DNA of 14,611 bases from Lutispora sp. (GCA_030834765.1 JAUQXG010000274.1:1-14611), one strand, 5' to 3'; positions 1 to 7,731 are shown, counted from the stretch's first letter. The notes: generated by a model not told the origin, from the sequence alone. Program-made: numbers and translations.

Positions 1-17
1 AAGGCCATAGCCTTTTT
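1..17. terminator. Hairpin at the left edge, probable terminator after the YtoI-type gene
   Basis: AAGGC-cata-GCCTT (1-14) is followed on the plus strand by further Ts. It lies immediately downstream of the YtoI-type stop codon (17-19). On the minus strand the U-tract would lie outside the window, so termination of the gene cannot be fully judged. The same motif recurs at 12071-12090. Confidence 0.45.
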
Positions 18-1333
18 CAACCTAGACCTCCAGCACTCTTCTTCTGGACTTTAACCGATATAATTCCCTTAGCAATAATATCTTCTCCACTTAGTGCCTG
101 TAATTCAACTTTACAGTTTTTTCTTCCAGAATCAATGATTACGGACTCGATTTCTATAATTTCATTGAACTGAGCAGGTTTTATATAATATATACTTACA
201 CTATCTGTCAATATCTCAACATTTTTATGCTTTCTTACGGCTTCAGAAGCTGCCAGCAGCATAAGAATGGAAATAGAACCACAGCTAACAGTACCAAAAT
301 TACTTCTCATTGTTTCAGGTATCTTTCCGTTTATCCTTAAACCCTTTTGCGTTCTTTCTATTGTAAAGCCACTTAAAATCAAGCTTTCTATAGTCTCCCC
401 ATTTTGAGGCTGGTTTTTCGTATATTGCAATACCTTAATCACATCTTGGCGGCTCAATACCCCTACCAAAACATCATTATCCTCTACAGGAATAAGCTCA
501 ATACCTTCCCATATCATGATTTGAGATGCGTATGCTACCGGACTGTTTGGACTGATAGAAATCGGTTCCTTTGTCATAACTTTTCCAATGACTTCATCAT
601 CACTTATATTAGTAACATCTTTGCTTGTTACCATTCCTATGACTTTTCTTGATTGATTTACAACAGGGAATCTGCTGTGAGACGAGTCTTTGACCCGATC
701 CTTCCAATCACTTACTGTGTCTGTAGCCAGCATATAGCAAGGATTTCTTATCATGATATCTTTGACTAATACGATATCTTTTTTAACGAGCTTTTCTGAA
801 AAGGCTTTATTAATAAGACTAGCTATGGTAAAGGTATCATAGCTAGAGGATATTACAGGCAAATCTTTTATTTCACCTAATTCTTTTACTTTGACACTAC
901 AGCCGAAGCCCCCTGATATTAAAACCGCACAGCCTTTTTCCAATGCACTAAGCTGCACATCTTCTCGATTCCCGACGATCAATATATCTCCAGGTGAAAT
1001 ATATCTTTCCATAGCATCTATGGTCATTGCACCGATTACAAATTTATTCAATGTGAGGTTTAGCCCTTCATGTCCTCCCAGTATGGTTCCATCTGTAATA
1101 TTCGCCACTTCTTTGTATGTCAATTTTTCAATTTCAGTTTTTTTAGGAAGATCGATCCTAACTGTTCCAACTCTTGCAGAAGTGCTTACGATGTTAATGT
1201 TTTCTGCTTCTTTTATGGCTCTATAGGATGTTCCTTCACTTACATTAAGGTCTTGGGCAATTTTCCTTACAGAAATCTTGGTCCCTGGTTTTAATCCTTT
1301 TATATGATCAATTATCAGCTTGTGTTTTGTCAA
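17..1333 (-). CDS. ytoI: HTH-DRTGG-CBS-hotdog regulatory protein (YtoI type)
   Basis: Probable cytosolic ligand-sensing regulator of 438 residues. In order I see an N-terminal winged-helix-like segment (about 1-62, with RKIAQDLNVSEGTSYRAI), a DRTGG domain (about 72-178), two CBS motifs (about 188-300, including SRFPVVNQSRKVIGMVTSKD and a second VEDNDVLVGVLSRQDV), and a C-terminal hotdog/thioesterase-like domain (about 318-430). This is the architecture of Bacillus YtoI. CBS pairs usually bind adenine nucleotides, but the ligand and any DNA target here are unknown. The start codon is TTG (1331-1333), chosen because GAGGT lies 7 nt upstream and the nearby ATG is out of frame. That ribosome binding site overlaps the pgi stop codon, so the two genes are probably translationally coupled. 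The symbol rests on architecture only. Confidence 0.85.
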   Translation of the reverse strand: MTKHKLIIDHIKGLKPGTKISVRKIAQDLNVSEGTSYRAIKEAENINIVSTSARVGTVRIDLPKKTEIEKLTYKEVANITDGTILGGHEGLNLTLNKFVIGAMTIDAMERYISPGDILIVGNREDVQLSALEKGCAVLISGGFGCSVKVKELGEIKDLPVISSSYDTFTIASLINKAFSEKLVKKDIVLVKDIMIRNPCYMLATDTVSDWKDRVKDSSHSRFPVVNQSRKVIGMVTSKDVTNISDDEVIGKVMTKEPISISPNSPVAYASQIMIWEGIELIPVEDNDVLVGVLSRQDVIKVLQYTKNQPQNGETIESLILSGFTIERTQKGLRINGKIPETMRSNFGTVSCGSISILMLLAASEAVRKHKNVEILTDSVSIYYIKPAQFNEIIEIESVIIDSGRKNCKVELQALSGEDIIAKGIISVKVQKKSAGGLG

Positions 1334-1343
1334 TATACATACC

Positions 1344-2645
1344 TCATGCCTTTCGGAGCAAATCTAGCATATTTTTTTTGTATGCTTCTACTCCAGGTTG
1401 TGTGAAAGGATTTACATCCGATAAACAACAGCTCACAGCACAAGACTTCTGAAAAAAATAGACAAGTTGACCAAAGCTATAGGCACTAAACTCCGGTACA
1501 TCTATTTCCAAAATAGGCACTCCTCCATCTCTATGTGCAGTACAAGTAGCTTCGGCAGCTATTTGATTTATGTAATCTATTGTTTTTCCACTCAAGTAAT
1601 TTAAACCATCTATATTTTCATGATCTTCTTCTATGATCAAATTAGAATTCGTTTTATGGAATCTTATGATTGTTTCAAACATATTTCTTTTTCCTTCTTG
1701 CATCAGCTGTCCCATGGAGTGCAAATCTGTTGTGTACATCAGCGATGCTGGAAAAAGGCCCTTCCCATCCTTGCCTTCGCTTTCTCCGTATAGCTGCTTC
1801 CACCACTCAGCAAAGTATTGAAAAGCTGGCTCAAAATATCCTAGGACTTCTATATCCTTGCCTTTTCTGTTCAATATATTTCTCAATGCAGCATATTGGT
1901 AGCATTTATTTTCCTTTAGTTTTGGATTATCGTATTCTACACTTGCATCTTTGGCACCTTTTAAAACTTCTTCTATATCAACTCCTGCAACAGCCATGGG
2001 TAGAAGTCCTACAGGAGTAAGTACAGAATATCTGCCGCCAATATCCTCTGGAATGGAAAAGGAAGTATAACCTTCTTTGTTAGCGAAATCTCTCAGGGCT
2101 CCATCCTTAGCATCTGTGATGACAAAAATCCTTTTAGAAGCCTCCTGCTTATCATACTTGGTCTCTAAAAGCTTTTTAAATACTCTAAATGCAATAGCAG
2201 GCTCTGTTGTCTTGCCAGATTTAGATATCACACAGATACTAAAATTTTTATCCTGAATGACTTCTATCAATTGAGCAATATAATTAGCACTTAAATTATT
2301 TCCTGCAAAAAAAACCTTAGGTGTTTTATTTTCTGGATTATTTAAATAATTGGAGAAAATATTGTTGGTAAATTCGATTGCCGCTCTGGCACCTAAGTAG
2401 GATCCGCCGATTCCTATCACGATTAAAATATCTGAGTTATTCTTTATTTCCTCAGCCACTGATAATATTCTATTTATTTCATCTGTATGGTATTTTAGAG
2501 GACAATCAATCCACCCTAAAAATTCACTGCCTTCGCATTCTTTTTTACAAAGGGATTCATGAACATTTTCTATAAGTTTATCCATGTTATCAATTTCCGA
2601 AATATCTATCAAAGAATTGTTATACCTAAAATCAACATGTTCCAA
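1344..2645 (-). CDS. pgi: Glucose-6-phosphate isomerase
   Basis: Interconverts glucose 6-phosphate and fructose 6-phosphate in the cytosol, at the branch between glycolysis and amino-sugar/cell-wall precursor synthesis. The 433 residues match the short bacillus-type family. Phosphosugar-binding motifs are GIGGSYLGARAA (about 79-89) and SKSGKTTEPA (141-150), followed by the signature GGRYSVLTPVGLLP (203-216). The expected catalytic residues are present: the Glu pair in YGESEGK (286-292), His309 in TTDLHSMGQ, and Lys423 in GVEAYKKNM. The start is a TTG codon (2643-2645) with AGAGGGGG 7 nt upstream; the only close ATG is out of frame. It is first in a two-gene unit with the YtoI-type gene. I found no convincing promoter hexamers in the upstream gap. 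Confidence 0.97.
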   Translation of the reverse strand: MEHVDFRYNNSLIDISEIDNMDKLIENVHESLCKKECEGSEFLGWIDCPLKYHTDEINRILSVAEEIKNNSDILIVIGIGGSYLGARAAIEFTNNIFSNYLNNPENKTPKVFFAGNNLSANYIAQLIEVIQDKNFSICVISKSGKTTEPAIAFRVFKKLLETKYDKQEASKRIFVITDAKDGALRDFANKEGYTSFSIPEDIGGRYSVLTPVGLLPMAVAGVDIEEVLKGAKDASVEYDNPKLKENKCYQYAALRNILNRKGKDIEVLGYFEPAFQYFAEWWKQLYGESEGKDGKGLFPASLMYTTDLHSMGQLMQEGKRNMFETIIRFHKTNSNLIIEEDHENIDGLNYLSGKTIDYINQIAAEATCTAHRDGGVPILEIDVPEFSAYSFGQLVYFFQKSCAVSCCLSDVNPFTQPGVEAYKKNMLDLLRKA

Positions 2646-2949
2646 GATACTTCCCCCTCTAATAAAATATTATCTATCCTATTATTTTATCATATAACAA
2701 TAAAGTAGGGAAACTATTCTCACAGCTTCTCACTTATTAAACTATGTTACATTCTAAATATTATTCCACAAGATGCTGTCGTGGTTATTCATCAAAGTTC
2801 ATATCCATGAGGCGGAGTACTTCAAAGCTTAGCAGCAAGGAAAATATCCCTATTCTACCAATGCTATTTCAATCAAAGGTTTCTATTGCAGCCAATACTA
2901 TTAAGCTATGTCTGTTTTATAAAAATAGATAGTGAAAATTTTTCACTAT
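2646..2949. other. 304-bp gap upstream of pgi with traces of a decayed gene or repeat
   Basis: Apart from the pgi ribosome binding site and the HD-GYP terminator I see no intact gene. On the plus strand 2744-2932 is open (62 codons, with MRRSTSKLSSKENIPILPML in the middle) but has no ribosome binding site and its stop runs into the terminator hairpin. On the minus strand roughly 2787-2900 reads as NSIGRIGIFSLLLSFEVL..MDMNFDE with a TGA just before it, as if the tail of a decayed protein. A short stem CCACGA/TTGTGG lies around 2765-2785. The base composition is richer in GC than typical intergenic DNA here, which suggests former coding sequence or a dispersed repeat. I cannot name the parent gene. 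Confidence 0.35.
2653..2660 (-). promoter_or_regulatory. pgi ribosome binding site that supports the TTG start
   Basis: AGAGGGGG on the minus strand, 7 nt before TTG at 2643-2645. No in-frame ATG lies at suitable spacing. Confidence 0.75.
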
Positions 2950-2952
2950 CTA
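2920..2952 (-). terminator. Rho-independent terminator of the HD-GYP gene
   Basis: A perfect 13-bp inverted repeat (2926-2952, arms TAGATAGTGAAAA and TTTTCACTATCTA around one T) overlaps the stop codon of the HD-GYP gene. On the minus strand it is followed by TTTTTAT. The stem is AT-rich but long. Ts also flank it on the plus side, so it could act in both directions. Confidence 0.75.
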
Positions 2953-4017
2953 AATATTTTCTATTTCATCAATAATCACCAATGAATTATTTTTAGTCAA
3001 ATCAATTTCTATGAATTCCTTCAACATTTCTCCTACTTCATCCGTGATGATTCTTATAATAGGCCTATTTGGAAACTTTTTATTAATATCAACCACGATT
3101 GCCTTTTGCTTGGTATTTAAAATAATGCTTGTCCCAATTGGATAAACAGTGATATGCTCAATAAAGCTTCTTACTAAGTTATAATCAAAATTATAATTGC
3201 TTAATCCGATTAGATATTCAATGGCTTCACTGATTTTAACTCTTTTTCTGTAGACTCGATCCGATGTCATTGCATCATATACATCTGCGATGCTCACAAT
3301 TTTTGAATACTCATGTATCTGGCTATCTGAAATACCTAATGGATATCCTTTTCCATCATATCTTTCATGATGTGTTAATGCGATAATCTTTGAATAAGCA
3401 TTTACATCATCGCTTTCTTTAAGTATCTCATAACCGTATGTGGTATGCTTTTTTATGATTTCAAAATCTTCTTCTGTCAGCTTCTCCACTTTATTCAATA
3501 TCTCGTAGGGAATTCTTGTTTTCCCGATATCATGGAGCATTGCAACAGTCCCCAGCTGACTTAGTTTGTCTTTATCGTAACCTAATGATATTCCTGTAAT
3601 CACAGACAAAACACAAACATTCACACTATGACAAAACAAATAATCATCGCTGCTTCTTATATCCTTTAAGTTTATCATCAAATTATCTTTATATAACAGC
3701 TCATCCACAATATTATTAACCGCATTTCTGATAGCTCGTGTTGTCAGCTTTTCTCCCAGCTTTACAGCATCCATTGCCTTCCTAACTTCAACCCTTGCTT
3801 CAAATCTTATTTCATCAGATATGATATCATCCACTAATATATCTTTGCTGATTTCATCTTCAATATACATTTCTGCTATATGCAGTTCTTTGAATCTGCT
3901 TATATAACTAGACTTTAAACGCATACCTGCACTAAGGAGTATATTCCCATCAGAAGTATATATCGTTTTACCTAATTCCATTCCTTCGCACAAATTATCT
4001 ACTGAAACCTTTCTCAT
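2950..4017 (-). CDS. HD-GYP domain protein, probable cyclic di-GMP phosphodiesterase
   Basis: Predicted to hydrolyse cyclic di-GMP in the cytosol; no membrane segment or receiver domain is present. Of 355 residues, the HD-GYP domain covers about 120-285. Metal and signature residues are intact: H130, H162-D163 in MLHDIGK, H191, HHERYDGKGYP (216-226, the full GYP motif), and D245 with DAMTSDR (248-254). The N-terminal 115 residues are an adaptor-like region common in clostridial HD-GYP proteins, and about 70 residues follow the domain (VYPIGTSIILN onward). ATG is preceded by GCGGAGG at 6 nt. It lies 47 nt downstream of whiA, probably in the same transcript, and is followed by a strong terminator. 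No cyclic di-GMP riboswitch is visible in the short upstream gap. The substrate is inferred from the family. Confidence 0.9.
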   Translation of the reverse strand: MRKVSVDNLCEGMELGKTIYTSDGNILLSAGMRLKSSYISRFKELHIAEMYIEDEISKDILVDDIISDEIRFEARVEVRKAMDAVKLGEKLTTRAIRNAVNNIVDELLYKDNLMINLKDIRSSDDYLFCHSVNVCVLSVITGISLGYDKDKLSQLGTVAMLHDIGKTRIPYEILNKVEKLTEEDFEIIKKHTTYGYEILKESDDVNAYSKIIALTHHERYDGKGYPLGISDSQIHEYSKIVSIADVYDAMTSDRVYRKRVKISEAIEYLIGLSNYNFDYNLVRSFIEHITVYPIGTSIILNTKQKAIVVDINKKFPNRPIIRIITDEVGEMLKEFIEIDLTKNNSLVIIDEIENI

Positions 4018-4064
4018 GTTTAGCCTCCGCTTATTTTATATCTCGTGGTTTTATTCAGTAAGGT

Positions 4065-5015
4065 TTATTGCTTTCCCCTCAGAGATTCCGCTATCTGTTC
4101 TAGCTTTCTAAGCCTATGATTTACTCCAGATTTACCAATTGTAGGTGATAGCATTTCTCCTAATTCCTTTAGGCTTGCATCTTGATAATTCAGTCTGACT
4201 TCTGCAATCTGTTGAAGTCCATCAGGTAGTTTGTTTAACCCAATTTTACTTTTTATATATTCTATACTATCAATTTGTCTGACCGCAGCATTTACTGTTT
4301 TGCTGAGGTTGGCTGTTTCACAATTTACAATGCGGTTTACATTGTTTCTCATCTCTTTAAATATTCTTATATTTTCAAGGCTTAATAAGGCTTGATGAGC
4401 ACCTATTATATTCAGGAAGTCAACGATCTGTTCTCCTTCTTTTAAATAAACGATAAAGCTGTTTTTTCGAATAACAGTTTTTGCACTTAATCCAAAATGA
4501 TTGATTAAGCTTTTTAACCCTTCTGCATATTCAGAGCTATTTGCTACTATTTCCAAATGGTAGTTTTTTTCAGGGTCGCTTACAGAGCCTCCACCTAAAA
4601 AAGCACCCTTCAGATATGCTTTCTTACAGCAGTTCTTCTTAATAAGCCCATGGGGTACTCCATAATTAAATTTGATACCTTTTTCATTTTCTATAAGTAT
4701 CCCACATGCTTTCAAAATCTGCTCTGATCCCATCTCTTTGTTTATTTGAAGTATATAACTATTATTTTTATTTAACTGTTTGTTCTTTATCATGCTTACT
4801 TGAATATTCTTGCTAAAATTATCCTTGATTAAAGAAAATATCCTCCTTGCAATAGAGGCATTCTCTGTATGCAATTTGATTCCAAATCCTTTACTGCCGT
4901 GTATCTGTATGGTTCCAGTCATTTTAATGAGAGCAGATAATTCTGCTAATTGACAGCAACTGTTATTTGTCAGATGCTTTGATATTTCATTCTTTATATT
5001 CACTGAAAATGACAT
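4065..5015 (-). CDS. whiA: DNA-binding protein WhiA
   Basis: WhiA-family protein of 316 residues, linked in Gram-positives to sporulation septation (actinomycetes) and to cell division and growth (Bacillus). It has an N-terminal degenerate LAGLIDADG homing-endonuclease fold, with the core at about 133-148 (AYLKGAFLGGGSVSDP), in which endonuclease activity is generally lost. A C-terminal helix-turn-helix lies at about 278-312 (ASLKELGEMLSPTIGKSGVN). The linker motif NLSKTVNAA (about 236-244) is also typical. ATG is preceded by GAGGTGGG at close spacing. Only 13 nt separate it from the lepB stop codon, so it is probably cotranscribed with lepB. In Bacillus it directly follows yvcK; here lepB lies between. 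Confidence 0.96.
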   Translation of the reverse strand: MSFSVNIKNEISKHLTNNSCCQLAELSALIKMTGTIQIHGSKGFGIKLHTENASIARRIFSLIKDNFSKNIQVSMIKNKQLNKNNSYILQINKEMGSEQILKACGILIENEKGIKFNYGVPHGLIKKNCCKKAYLKGAFLGGGSVSDPEKNYHLEIVANSSEYAEGLKSLINHFGLSAKTVIRKNSFIVYLKEGEQIVDFLNIIGAHQALLSLENIRIFKEMRNNVNRIVNCETANLSKTVNAAVRQIDSIEYIKSKIGLNKLPDGLQQIAEVRLNYQDASLKELGEMLSPTIGKSGVNHRLRKLEQIAESLRGKQ

Positions 5016-5028
5016 TATCCCACCTCAT

Positions 5029-5553
5029 TTATTTTAATACACCAAACTTATCCATAGGCCAAACACGAAATACTGCTTTGCCAACAATATTAGACTTATT
5101 TACAAAGCTAAGGGATTCTGACCGACTATCTCTGCTTGCAGGCCTATTGTCTCCCATGACAAAATAGTTTTCATCAGGAACTGCAGATTTCTGAAAACCA
5201 TTGTCATCTGTTGGCAGCTGTGTATAATCGGGATTTAACTCAATATCATTGATATAAACATGATAATCTTTAATCTCTATGGTTTCCTTTGGCATTCCAA
5301 TTACCCTTTTTATTAAATCTTTCTTTGCCAATTTATCATTCACAACAACGATTTCACCTCTTGAAGGTGTCCCTACAAAGTAATTTATTTTAGATATGAT
5401 TAGAATTTGACCCTCATAAAGGGTTGGTTCCATGGACGGCCCTTTCACGTAAGCAATTTGAAATACAAAGGTTTTGAGGATAAAGGCAATTACAAATGCA
5501 GTAACGATTAATTTTATCCATGAAATTATCTCAATTTTTATATCTTCACTCAT
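5029..5553 (-). CDS. lepB: Type I signal peptidase
   Basis: Membrane-bound serine protease that cleaves signal peptides from exported proteins. It has a single N-terminal membrane helix (about residues 12-33 of 174) followed by the extracytoplasmic catalytic domain. The nucleophile is Ser40 in KGPSMEPTL and the general base is Lys82 in LIKRVIGMP; the C-terminal box GDNRPASRDSR is intact. I place the start at ATG 5551-5553 because AAGGAGATG lies 7 nt before it. An ATG seven codons earlier (5574) has no ribosome binding site and would include that motif in the coding sequence. The length fits Gram-positive SipS-type enzymes. It lies between yvcK and whiA, an unusual place. Several paralogues per genome are common, so this need not be the main one. 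Confidence 0.95.
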   Translation of the reverse strand: MSEDIKIEIISWIKLIVTAFVIAFILKTFVFQIAYVKGPSMEPTLYEGQILIISKINYFVGTPSRGEIVVVNDKLAKKDLIKRVIGMPKETIEIKDYHVYINDIELNPDYTQLPTDDNGFQKSAVPDENYFVMGDNRPASRDSRSESLSFVNKSNIVGKAVFRVWPMDKFGVLK

Positions 5554-5560
5554 TTTGATA

Positions 5561-5569
5561 CATCTCCTT
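5561..5569 (-). promoter_or_regulatory. lepB ribosome binding site that decides the start
   Basis: AAGGAGATG on the minus strand, one mismatch from AAGGAGGTG, 7 nt before ATG at 5551-5553. Confidence 0.75.
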
Positions 5570-5587
5570 ATCATTGTGCCATCATCA

Positions 5588-5633
5588 ATCCAATCTTTTG
5601 TTCATTGGATGAAAATCATATTAAAACATTATA
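5588..5633 (-). promoter_or_regulatory. Possible lepB promoter element and leader hairpin
   Basis: TATAAT occurs on the minus strand at 5633-5628, in the 102-bp gap between yvcK and lepB, but no good -35 is spaced correctly. Downstream is a perfect 7-bp stem ATCCAAT/ATTGGAT with a 9-nt loop (5588-5610), with no T-tract after it. It is therefore not a terminator and would sit in the lepB 5' leader. Confidence 0.3.
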
Positions 5634-5655
5634 TGATATGTTTCTGCAAAATTTC

Positions 5656-6729
5656 TTACTTTTTTAGTTTATCATATACAAAGTAATAGTCCAATAGCCT
5701 TCTTGTATCACCAGCCAATTTTTCATCACAAATAAGCCCAAAGATTGTTTCAGTAAGTAAATTATAATTGTGTCTGATAAAGCCTTGCTCTATATTAACA
5801 AAGTTGCCAGTTATCACTTTTACTTTTAACTCTCTTAACTCCATAAAATCTAATGCCACAGGTGCCGCTTCTTCTGTTTTATACTTATTCATCAACTCAT
5901 CTGGTATAGATTGATTGTTTGCAATCACATATTCTACAACCTTGTTATTGGCATGTTCATTTATGGCTTTAATATGGTCTGCAAGGGAATATCCAATACT
6001 TTCCCCTTTTTGAGTCATAATATTGCTGACATAAATTTTTAAAGCTGTGCTTTTTGCTATGGATTTGGATATACCTCTCACCAATAGATTTGGAATCACG
6101 CTGGTATATAAGCTTCCAGGTCCTAGAATAATAGCATCCGCTTCTTCTATGGCTTTCATCGCTTCTGGCAAAGCTTTACAATTAGAAGGTTTTAAGAAAA
6201 TCCTTTTGATTTCTGATTTTGATTTTTGCTGTATGATCGGTATTTGTGACTCACCCTTTATAATGGTGCCATCCTCAAGCTCAGCAAAAAGTGTAATATT
6301 TTCTAAAGTGACAGGCATAACCCTTCCTGTTACAGCTAAAACATTGCTTATTTCTTTTACGGCTAAGTCAAATCCTCCACATATATCATTTAGCGCAGTG
6401 ATCAAAAGATTTCCAAAGCTTTGCCCTTTTAGGCTGCCGTCGGTAAATCTATAATGCATCAATTTCTCCATGGTTGGTTCTGTATTTGCCAAAGACATGA
6501 TGCAGTTTCTGATGTCTCCAGGGGGCAAAACCCCATAGTCCTGCCGAAGCATTCCAGAGCTCCCGCCATCATCAGCTACTGTAACTATGGCAGTTATATT
6601 GGATGTATATTTTTTTAAGCCTCTCAAGATAACAGAAAGGCCTGTACCTCCACCTATCGTAACAACTTTTGGTCCTCCTGAAAAAATTCCTGCACCCTGC
6701 AAAAGCTTTTTCACTCTGTCATTTTCCAA
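5656..6729 (-). CDS. yvcK: YvcK/GlmR-type gluconeogenesis factor (CofD-like)
   Basis: Homologue of Bacillus YvcK/GlmR, a UDP-GlcNAc-binding regulator needed for growth on gluconeogenic carbon sources and for directing carbon to peptidoglycan precursors. It belongs to the CofD (2-phospho-L-lactate transferase) fold family. Of 357 residues, motifs are GGGTGLS (26-32), VADDGGSSGMLR (51-62), LPPGDIRN (68-75) and LGPGSLYTSVIPNL (202-215). The length exceeds the usual ~320 mainly through an extended C-terminus (HNYNLLTETIFGLICDEKL to the end). The start is TTG (6727-6729) with GGGGGAGG 7 nt upstream; the nearby ATG is out of frame. It is 32 nt downstream of rapZ, the conserved arrangement. The regulatory role is known from the family, not shown here. 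Confidence 0.94.
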   Translation of the reverse strand: MENDRVKKLLQGAGIFSGGPKVVTIGGGTGLSVILRGLKKYTSNITAIVTVADDGGSSGMLRQDYGVLPPGDIRNCIMSLANTEPTMEKLMHYRFTDGSLKGQSFGNLLITALNDICGGFDLAVKEISNVLAVTGRVMPVTLENITLFAELEDGTIIKGESQIPIIQQKSKSEIKRIFLKPSNCKALPEAMKAIEEADAIILGPGSLYTSVIPNLLVRGISKSIAKSTALKIYVSNIMTQKGESIGYSLADHIKAINEHANNKVVEYVIANNQSIPDELMNKYKTEEAAPVALDFMELRELKVKVITGNFVNIEQGFIRHNYNLLTETIFGLICDEKLAGDTRRLLDYYFVYDKLKK

Positions 6730-6761
6730 AATGCAGCCTCCCCCATCCCTTTTTATCTTTA

Positions 6762-7628
6762 CTATCTATAGCTTTCCTCTTCAATATCCCTATGTTGAAT
6801 CAGAACTCGATGTTCATTTTCCTTCAACTTATTGGCAAGGAGATTTGCTATTGTCACAGATCGATGTCTGCCGCCTGTACATCCTATGGCAATCACAAGC
6901 TGAGATTTTCCTTCTTTTATGAAATGCGGATTTAAAAATTCTGTCATATCTAATAACTTGTTTAAAAACTCCATTGCTGCCGGCCACTGCATTACATAAT
7001 TCCTTACTTTCTCTTCATTCCCGCTAAACCTTTTTAAACTCTCAATATAATACGGATTCGGCAAAAATCTTACGTCAAAAACCATATCTGCATCCAGAGG
7101 TATTCCATATTTAAATCCAAAGCTGACGATATTTATAATTAAGCCTTCAGATTTTCCACCTTTCACAAATAAATACTCTATTTCTTCCTTAAGCTCTGCG
7201 GGAATCATGTTGGTAGTATCTATTATATTTGTTGCTTTATTTTTTATTTCTTGTAGTCTTATTCTTTCTAGCTTAATGCCCTTAATGATTCTGCCTTCTT
7301 CCGCAAGGGGGTGTTTTCTCCTAGTTGATTTAAACCTTTTTATTAAAGTTTCATCAGACGCTTCTAAAAACAAGATTTCATATTTCACCCCTGCCTTTTC
7401 TAGCTGATCTAAATTAGCCAAAAGCTCATCAAAAAAAGCGCCTCCTCTGATATCCGTTACTAAAGCTACATTCCTTATCATATGCTGGTTTTGAACACAT
7501 AATTCTCCAAACTTTGGCAAAAGTGCAGGTGGCATATTATCTACACAAAAAAAGCCTAAATCCTCGAGAAATTTCATAGACTGGCTTTTCCCAGCTCCTG
7601 AAAGACCAGTTACTATTATAAACTTCAT
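6762..7628 (-). CDS. rapZ: RapZ/YvcJ family nucleotide-binding protein
   Basis: P-loop protein of the RapZ/YvcJ family. In E. coli RapZ is an RNA-binding adaptor controlling GlmS, the glucosamine-6-phosphate synthase; in Bacillus YvcJ hydrolyses GTP and affects competence. With the start at 7626-7628 the protein has 288 residues, the standard length, and begins [15 protein letters not shown] with the Walker A motif at 8-15. A Walker-B-like VTDIRGG lies at about 57-63. The C-terminal domain carries [16 protein letters not shown] (about 246-261), the family hallmark. I chose this ATG because AGGAAGGGG (7636-7644) precedes it; a longer reading frame from 7649 would translate that site. It is followed closely by yvcK. 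A palindrome covers its probable promoter. Confidence 0.94.
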   Translation of the reverse strand: MKFIIVTGLSGAGKSQSMKFLEDLGFFCVDNMPPALLPKFGELCVQNQHMIRNVALVTDIRGGAFFDELLANLDQLEKAGVKYEILFLEASDETLIKRFKSTRRKHPLAEEGRIIKGIKLERIRLQEIKNKATNIIDTTNMIPAELKEEIEYLFVKGGKSEGLIINIVSFGFKYGIPLDADMVFDVRFLPNPYYIESLKRFSGNEEKVRNYVMQWPAAMEFLNKLLDMTEFLNPHFIKEGKSQLVIAIGCTGGRHRSVTIANLLANKLKENEHRVLIQHRDIEEESYR

Positions 7629-7635
7629 TTTTATA

Positions 7636-7644
7636 CCCCTTCCT
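7636..7644 (-). promoter_or_regulatory. rapZ ribosome binding site that decides the start
   Basis: AGGAAGGGG on the minus strand, 7 nt upstream of ATG at 7626-7628. It lies inside the longer alternative frame, which argues against that longer start. Confidence 0.7.
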
Positions 7645-7652
7645 TGCATCGT

Positions 7653-7670
7653 AGCGTTATATATAACGCT
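7653..7670. promoter_or_regulatory. 18-bp perfect palindrome, candidate operator over the rapZ -10 region
   Basis: AGCGTTATATATAACGCT equals its own reverse complement. It covers the proposed -10 element of the rapZ promoter and ends 8 bp before the rapZ ribosome binding site. No T-tract follows on the minus strand (ACGATGC), so it is a poor terminator. An operator for a dimeric repressor is the simplest reading; a leader hairpin (7-bp stem, TATA loop) is the alternative. Confidence 0.5.
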
Positions 7671-7685
7671 TTAGCATAAAATCAA
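7656..7685 (-). promoter_or_regulatory. Probable promoter of rapZ-yvcK-lepB-whiA
   Basis: On the minus strand TTGATT (7685-7680) is followed after 16 nt by TATATA (7663-7658), or after 18 nt by TATAAC (7661-7656). The implied start of transcription near 7650 would leave a short leader with the rapZ ribosome binding site. It lies in the 103-bp gap after the PHP gene. Confidence 0.45.
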
Positions 7686-7731
7686 ATTGATAAAGACAAA
7701 CCATCTATGTAATAAAATTAATTTTTCTCAA

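Noticed and set aside
404..1294. Plus-strand open frames inside the YtoI-type gene
   Set aside because: They lie antisense to a well-supported gene, have low-complexity or unlikely protein sequence and no ribosome binding sites. The same holds for the plus-strand frames inside pgi, yvcK, rapZ, murB, the solute-binding gene and uvrC.
2744..2932. 62-codon plus-strand frame as a real small gene
   Set aside because: It has no ribosome binding site, its stop falls in the HD-GYP terminator stem, and the minus strand is equally protein-like. I kept it only as part of the gap description.
4018..4064. Cyclic di-GMP riboswitch ahead of the HD-GYP gene
   Set aside because: The gap is only 47 nt, too short for a GEMM aptamer, and no matching motif is visible.
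6762..7649. Longer N-termini for RapZ (from 7649), LepB (from 5574) and UvrC (from 14043)
   Set aside because: In each case a strong ribosome binding site lies inside the extended reading frame, just before a downstream ATG that gives the usual family N-terminus.
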